DNA from: Mycetocola_A sp015752285
GTDB taxonomy: Bacteria; Actinomycetota; Actinomycetes; Actinomycetales; Microbacteriaceae
Reading direction: 5' to 3'
Length of the DNA: 64,000 nt
Assembly (NCBI RefSeq): GCF_015752285.1
Contig: NZ_JADOUY010000005.1
Coordinates: 272,323 to 336,322 of the forward strand
Positions 60,081 through 64,000 of this stretch are shown here, piece by piece. A program made the position numbers and the translations under genes. The first letter of the stretch is position 1. Each line of letters begins with the position of its first letter. The notes under the pieces were generated by a model. The model was not told where the DNA came from. It saw only the letters and a program-made list of their open reading frames with translations, and ran no database searches.

Positions 60081-60102
60081 GTCGCGGCACCGGTGCCGCG
60101 AC
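60081..60102. promoter_or_regulatory. perfect 22-bp palindrome, candidate operator
   Basis: Half-site GTCGCGGCACC is followed directly by its exact inverse GGTGCCGCGAC. It is eight bases after TAGGTT in the 210-bp space between the divergent thiolase and scoA genes, the normal place for a repressor site controlling both. No regulator gene adjoins it. Confidence 0.7.
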
Positions 60103-60167
60103 GCCACTGCACTCGCGCCACAAGCGCGACAGGCACGTGGCAGCCCAGCAGCGATGGAGGTGCAACG

Positions 60168-60947
60168 GTGACGATGGATAAGACTGTGGCGAGTGCGGCC
60201 GAAGCGGTGGCAGACGTCACCAGTGGATCGTCGATCGCCGTCGGCGGGTTCGGCCTCTGCGGCAACCCGATGATCCTCATTCAGGCTCTGCTCGAGAAGG
60301 GCAGCGACGACCTCTCGATCGTCAGCAACAACTGCGGTGTCGACGACTGGGGTCTCGGCGTGCTGTTGGCTCACCGGCGCATCCGCAAGATGACGTCGTC
60401 ATATGTGGGGGAGAACAAGGAGTTCGAACGGCAGTTCTTGTCGGGGGAGCTCGAAGTGGAACTCACCCCGCAGGGCACGCTCGCTGAGAAGCTTCGTGCA
60501 GGAGGGGCGGGGATCGCCGCGTTCTTCACGCAGACCGGCGTCGGAACCCAGGTCGCCGAGGGAGGATTGCCGCGGCGATACGACGGATCGGGCGGCGTTG
60601 CCATCGCCTCGCCTCCGAAAGACGTGCGGAATTTCTCCGTTCGCGGGAATGAGAAGGCGTTCGTGCTCGAGGAGGCCATCGCCACCGACTTCGCTCTCGT
60701 GCACGCGAAACGCGGTGACCGACACGGCAACCTCGTCTTCGACAAATCCGCGAGAAACTTCTCGCCCCTCGCGGCGATGGCCGGCCGGGTGTGCATCGCG
60801 CAGGTGGAGGAGCTCGTCGAACCGGGGGAGATCGACCCGGATGCCGTCCATCTCCCCGGAGTGTTCGTGCATCGCGTCCTTCTCGTGGGGCCCGACATCG
60901 AGAAACGCATCGAACGACGAACCGTTCGCACGACGGAAGGTGCCTGA
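60168..60947 (+). CDS. scoA: 3-oxoacid CoA-transferase subunit A
   Basis: A 259-residue alpha subunit of a family I CoA-transferase such as succinyl-CoA:3-ketoacid CoA-transferase. GSSIAVGGFGLCGNPMILIQ is the CoA-binding start and IASPPKDVRNFSVRGNEKAFVLEEAI a family segment. I chose GTG 60168 because GGAGG ends seven bases upstream; ATG 60174 is an alternative. One base separates it from scoB. 3-oxoadipate CoA-transferase (PcaI) is a possible alternative. Confidence 0.9.
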   Translation: MTMDKTVASAAEAVADVTSGSSIAVGGFGLCGNPMILIQALLEKGSDDLSIVSNNCGVDDWGLGVLLAHRRIRKMTSSYVGENKEFERQFLSGELEVELTPQGTLAEKLRAGGAGIAAFFTQTGVGTQVAEGGLPRRYDGSGGVAIASPPKDVRNFSVRGNEKAFVLEEAIATDFALVHAKRGDRHGNLVFDKSARNFSPLAAMAGRVCIAQVEELVEPGEIDPDAVHLPGVFVHRVLLVGPDIEKRIERRTVRTTEGA

Positions 60948-60948
60948 C

Positions 60949-61584
60949 ATGGCTCTCACCCGTAACGAGATGGCGGCCCGCGCAGCCCTCGAACTGACCG
61001 ACGGCGCATACGTGAACCTCGGTATCGGCCTACCGACCCTTGTGCCCAACTACGTGCCTGACGACATCACCGTCACCCTGCAGTCGGAGAACGGCATCCT
61101 CGGTGTCGGTCCGTATCCCACAGAGGATGCCGTCGATCCCGACCTCATCAACGCCGGCAAGGAGACGGTCACCACGCTTCCTGGCACAGCGTTCTTCGAC
61201 TCGGCGTTGAGCTTCGCGATGATCCGCGGCGGCAAGATCGACGCGGCCATTCTTGGCGCCATGCAGGTGTCTGCGACCGGCGACCTCGCGAACTGGATGA
61301 TCCCCGGCAAGGTGGTGAAGGGTCCGGGCGGTGCGATGGACCTCGTGCATGGTGCCGGTCGGGTGATCGTGCTGATGGAGCACGTCGCCAGGGACGGTTC
61401 GGCCAAGATCGTGAACGACTGTTCCCTGCCGCTCACCGGCAGGGGAGTCGTCGACCGGATCATCACCGACCTGGCGGTTATCGATGTCACACCGGATGGG
61501 TTGGTCCTGGTCGAGCTCGCACCCGGGGTCACGGTCGAGGAGGTCGTCGAGGCGACCGAGGCGCCCCTGCGGGTGGTCGTCTGA
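60949..61584 (+). CDS. scoB: 3-oxoacid CoA-transferase subunit B
   Basis: A 211-residue beta subunit with the catalytic glutamate E47 in LQSENGILGVG, which forms the enzyme-CoA thioester. GIGLPTLVPNYV precedes it, and GAMQVSATGDLANWMIPGK is typical. Together with the A subunit it activates acetoacetate with succinyl-CoA; the divergent thiolase would then split the product. Confidence 0.93.
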   Translation: MALTRNEMAARAALELTDGAYVNLGIGLPTLVPNYVPDDITVTLQSENGILGVGPYPTEDAVDPDLINAGKETVTTLPGTAFFDSALSFAMIRGGKIDAAILGAMQVSATGDLANWMIPGKVVKGPGGAMDLVHGAGRVIVLMEHVARDGSAKIVNDCSLPLTGRGVVDRIITDLAVIDVTPDGLVLVELAPGVTVEEVVEATEAPLRVVV

Positions 61585-61656
61585 GTCCCGGGACCGCGGC
61601 GGCGGGGGAGGCCGGACACCCAGCTGGCGTGCGGCGGGCGCTCAGAAGCCCCGGCG

Positions 61657-61662
61657 TAGGAT
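61657..61662 (+). promoter_or_regulatory. -10 element of ispG, leaderless start
   Basis: TAGGAT ends six bases before the GTG at 61669. Confidence 0.55.
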
Positions 61663-61668
61663 GGCAAC

Positions 61669-62823
61669 GTGCCAGCAGTTAATTTGGGAATGCCCAAGGT
61701 CCCCGAAGTCCTCGCCCCCCGCCGCAAGTCCCGTCAGATCAAGGTCGGCAAGGTCCTCGTCGGCGGTGATGCGCAGGTCAGTGTGCAGTCGATGACGACG
61801 ACGCCGACCCCGAACATCAACGCGACCCTGCAGCAGATCGCCGAGTTGACGGCATCCGGCTGTGACATCGTGCGGGTGGCTGTTCCCAGCCGCGACGACG
61901 CCGAGGCGCTTCCGATCATCGCGAAGAAGAGCCAGATCCCGGTGATCGCCGACATCCACTTCCAGCCGAACTACGTGTACGCGGCGATCGACGCCGGTTG
62001 CGCCGCCGTGCGGGTGAACCCGGGAAACATCCGCAAGTTCGATGACCAGATCGCGGAGATCGCGCGTCGGGCCAAGGCCGCTGATGTCTCGATCCGCATC
62101 GGCGTGAATGCCGGTTCACTCGACCCCCGTCTGCTGCAGAAATACGGCAAGGCGACGCCAGAGGCGCTCGTCGAGAGTGCGGTCTGGGAAGCGAGCCTGT
62201 TCGAGGAGCACGACTTTCACGACTTCAAGATTTCGGTGAAACACAACGATCCGATCGTCATGGTGAAGGCGTACCGGATGCTCGCAGAGCGGGGCGACTG
62301 GCCGCTGCACCTCGGTGTCACCGAGGCCGGTCCGTCGTTCCAGGGAACGATCAAGAGCGCGACGGCGTTCGGCATCCTGCTGTCTGAGGGCATCGGCGAC
62401 ACGATTCGCGTCTCGCTGAGCGCCCCGCCTGCCGAAGAGGTCAAGGTCGGCCTGCAGATCCTCCAGTCGCTCAACCTGCGTGAGCGCAAGCTCGAGATCG
62501 TCTCCTGCCCCAGCTGCGGTCGGGCGCAAGTCGACGTGTACAAGCTCGCCAACGATGTGACGGATGGCCTCGAGGGCATGACCGTTCCGCTTCGTGTCGC
62601 CGTCATGGGATGCGTCGTTAACGGCCCAGGGGAGGCCCGCGAGGCCGACCTCGGTGTCGCCAGCGGCAACGGCAAGGGTCAGATCTTCGTCAAGGGTGAG
62701 GTCATCAAGACGGTGCCCGAGTCGGAGATTGTCGCCACGCTGATCGAAGAGGCCAACCGCCTGGCCGCCGAGATGCCGGCGAGTGATACCTCAGTGGGGG
62801 CCCCGGTCGTCAGCATCAGCTGA
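61669..62823 (+). CDS. ispG: 4-hydroxy-3-methylbut-2-enyl diphosphate synthase
   Basis: A 384-residue 4Fe-4S enzyme of the MEP pathway (converts MEcPP to HMBPP). Cluster ligands are C280 and C283 (SCPSCGR), C315 and E322 (MGCVVNGPGE). The TIM-barrel half has VQSMTTTPTPNINATLQQI and ADIHFQPNYV. The start is GTG in a leaderless context. In related genomes it follows rseP directly; here 11 kb intervene. Confidence 0.96.
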   Translation: MPAVNLGMPKVPEVLAPRRKSRQIKVGKVLVGGDAQVSVQSMTTTPTPNINATLQQIAELTASGCDIVRVAVPSRDDAEALPIIAKKSQIPVIADIHFQPNYVYAAIDAGCAAVRVNPGNIRKFDDQIAEIARRAKAADVSIRIGVNAGSLDPRLLQKYGKATPEALVESAVWEASLFEEHDFHDFKISVKHNDPIVMVKAYRMLAERGDWPLHLGVTEAGPSFQGTIKSATAFGILLSEGIGDTIRVSLSAPPAEEVKVGLQILQSLNLRERKLEIVSCPSCGRAQVDVYKLANDVTDGLEGMTVPLRVAVMGCVVNGPGEAREADLGVASGNGKGQIFVKGEVIKTVPESEIVATLIEEANRLAAEMPASDTSVGAPVVSIS

Positions 62824-63088
62824 TTTCGTCTTACTCTGCTTGTGGCGGCTGATCTCCGCCCCGGCGGGGTGACTCCGTTACGTGCTCGTGCCGCTGACCG
62901 TGGCGCGGTGAAGGTACCTCTGCGCGAATCTCCTGCGGACGGGTCATACGAGAAAAGGGCTGGCCAAATGCGCATTCGTGGCTGTCACTTTCAGAAGTAA
63001 TCTGCACAAGTGTCAATACTCGCCTGCATGCGCCGTTGGACGTCCGGCTTGCGGTCGGCTTCGACCTCGCTTCAGGTATTGTGCTCAC
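62824..63088 (+). other. gene-free region after ispG
   Basis: This 265-base stretch has no supported gene. A CCGCC/GGCGG hairpin near 62857-62870 could end ispG transcription. GC content and word use fall from about 62950. TATTGT at 63077-63082 ends six bases before the tautomerase ATG and is its likely -10. Confidence 0.4.
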
Positions 63089-63478
63089 ATGGCACAAGTC
63101 GTCGTTTACGGGCATCGAGGGGCGCTTGGTCGTCGGCGGGCGGCCCTGAGGGAGGCAATTCATGGCGCGATCATGGTCGCCCTCGAGTACCCGGCAGACA
63201 AATGCTTCCAACGCTTTATCGCGCTTGACGATGATGACTTCGTCCATCCCGAGGATCGTGGCGCGGACTATACGATTATCGAGATCTCCATATTCGAGGG
63301 TCGATCCGACGACGCCAAACGGGCGCTAATCGCAGAGTTATTCCATCGCGTCGAGGTAGAAGCCGGAATCGCTCCGCACAGTCTAGAGATCACGATCACA
63401 GAGACCCCCAAGGTGAACTGGGGCATTAGAGGAATCAATGCTACTGACCTCACCCTTGGCTACAAGGTAGAGGTCTGA
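63089..63478 (+). CDS. tautomerase-family (Tautomerase_2/MIF fold) protein lacking Pro1
   Basis: A 129-residue protein. The pattern RAALREAIHGAIMVALEYPADKCFQRFIALDDDDFV, then TIIEISIFEGRSDDAKRALIAELFHRVEVEAGI and ETPKVNWGIRG, is that of the 130-residue tautomerase family. After Met the protein has Ala-Gln-Val, not the catalytic proline that active tautomerases expose. TATTGT six bases upstream of the ATG at 63089 fits a leaderless start; upstream in-frame codons lack similarity. Codon use is AT-richer than in the rest of the window (for example GCATTAGAGGAATC-like runs), suggesting later acquisition. Confidence 0.75.
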   Translation: MAQVVVYGHRGALGRRRAALREAIHGAIMVALEYPADKCFQRFIALDDDDFVHPEDRGADYTIIEISIFEGRSDDAKRALIAELFHRVEVEAGIAPHSLEITITETPKVNWGIRGINATDLTLGYKVEV

Positions 63479-64000
63479 CGGGCACCAACGTATCCCGGAG
63501 AAGGATTCTTCGAGGAATGTTGAACCTTCGAAGGCAGCCGCCCCGTTGAGGGTTCCTCTAGTCGGTGTCCGGTAACGATCGGGATTCGGGCATCAGCGAT
63601 GACATGAGCGTTGCGAAAAGGCCGCCGACTATCGCCGCGAGCACCAGATCAGAAACGATCGTTTCCGGTCGCGCTAGTCAATCAGTCCTTGGGGCGTTGG
63701 GAGTCCGGATTTCATCCGCCTTCAGAGTGAAAGCAAGGCGATGGCTTGACCAGCATGAGTCATCGCATCCTGCCGAGTTGGCGGGGGGTCCAGCCCAAGA
63801 AGCCGGCGACGGTGCGGCTCGCCGAGAGGGAGCGAGTACAGAGCCGTTGCGCGCGGGATCGCCGCATCGCCAGGTTCCAGTGAGCGCGCGAGTAGGTCGA
63901 TCGAGGGTGACGTCCCGCTGAGTGGTGGAATTTCTCGACACCGTGCGGGTCAGTGCTTCTAGCTTATGCGGCGGCGAGTTCTGGGAGGATCACCGCCTCG
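63479..64000. other. gene-poor right end, no supported gene
   Basis: The last 522 bases show no ORF with family features. Frames are short, and the longest (about 118 codons, 63565-63921) has no recognisable pattern and ordinary low-complexity composition. On the minus strand a frame enters from the right edge and stops at 63964, reading about 11 residues ending ILPELAAA; it may be the tail of a gene outside the window. The stretch could be a decayed region at an island border. Confidence 0.4.

Noticed and set aside
63565..63921. 118-codon frame at the right end
   Set aside because: No ribosome site or promoter, no recognisable pattern and an unstable composition; not enough to call a gene.
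63700..64000. Transposase remnant at the right edge
   Set aside because: I compared all frames with common IS N- and C-terminal motifs from memory and found no convincing match.

Overview
The window is high-GC DNA from an actinobacterium, most likely Microbacteriaceae. The evidence is the GC-rich third codon positions, Rho with a long basic low-complexity insert, a DUF222/13E12-type HNH protein, small actinobacterial families (DUF3097, DUF2993, DUF4192, DUF2277, SHOCT), and many TANNNT -10 boxes lying 6-8 nt before a start codon (leaderless genes). The order argS-(DUF2993)-lysA-hom-thrC-thrB-rho-prfA-prmC-tsaC-wecA-atpI-like-atpBEFHAGDC follows the Mycobacterium tuberculosis Rv1292-Rv1311 block from memory, with two local changes: no rpmE between rho and prfA, and cysK-cysE on the opposite strand between prfA and prmC.

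Layout. 1-5450: end of a DUF3097 gene, a divergent aldehyde dehydrogenase/class III aminotransferase pair (probable polyamine or GABA catabolism), a tRNA-Arg(CCG), a transglutaminase-like protein and a lipoprotein. 5539-15757: argS, an LmeA-like DUF2993 protein, the lysine/threonine genes in overlapping order, then rho with a strong intrinsic terminator. 15804-30053: prfA, an 83-bp tandem repeat, cysKE, prmC, tsaC, a WecA-like transferase, the whole F1Fo ATP synthase operon and yaaA, whose start lies inside a large hairpin. 30070-36698: DNA alkylation repair (tag, ogt), an aldo/keto reductase, and a TetR-controlled heterodimeric ABC exporter with one degenerate ATPase site. 36759-41818: a DUF4192 gene whose start lies in a perfect 14-bp inverted repeat, a PP2C phosphatase and an EccC/FtsK-like ATPase without other secretion genes. 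41829-46532: alanine dehydrogenase, a zinc-site type asparaginase, an OsmC protein, a PlsC acyltransferase and a tandem FKBP lipoprotein. 46568-62823: dxr, a MurE-like ligase, the rseP protease and, 11 kb later, ispG; between rseP and ispG lie a two-component system, a PLP decarboxylase, a prolyl oligopeptidase, the DUF222-HNH gene and a thiolase/CoA-transferase ketone-body module. 62824-64000 has lower GC and few genes, with a tautomerase-like protein that lacks the catalytic N-terminal proline.

Most of the window is conserved housekeeping sequence. The points worth a second look are mostly non-coding: palindromes over start codons or ribosome-binding sites (DUF4192, HNH, yaaA, TetR and scoA promoters), the 83-bp hairpin minisatellite, the pervasive leaderless promoters, and the word GGATGCC/GGCATCC, which recurs across genes using codons that are otherwise rare here. 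All assignments come from reading the sequence; no database search was run.
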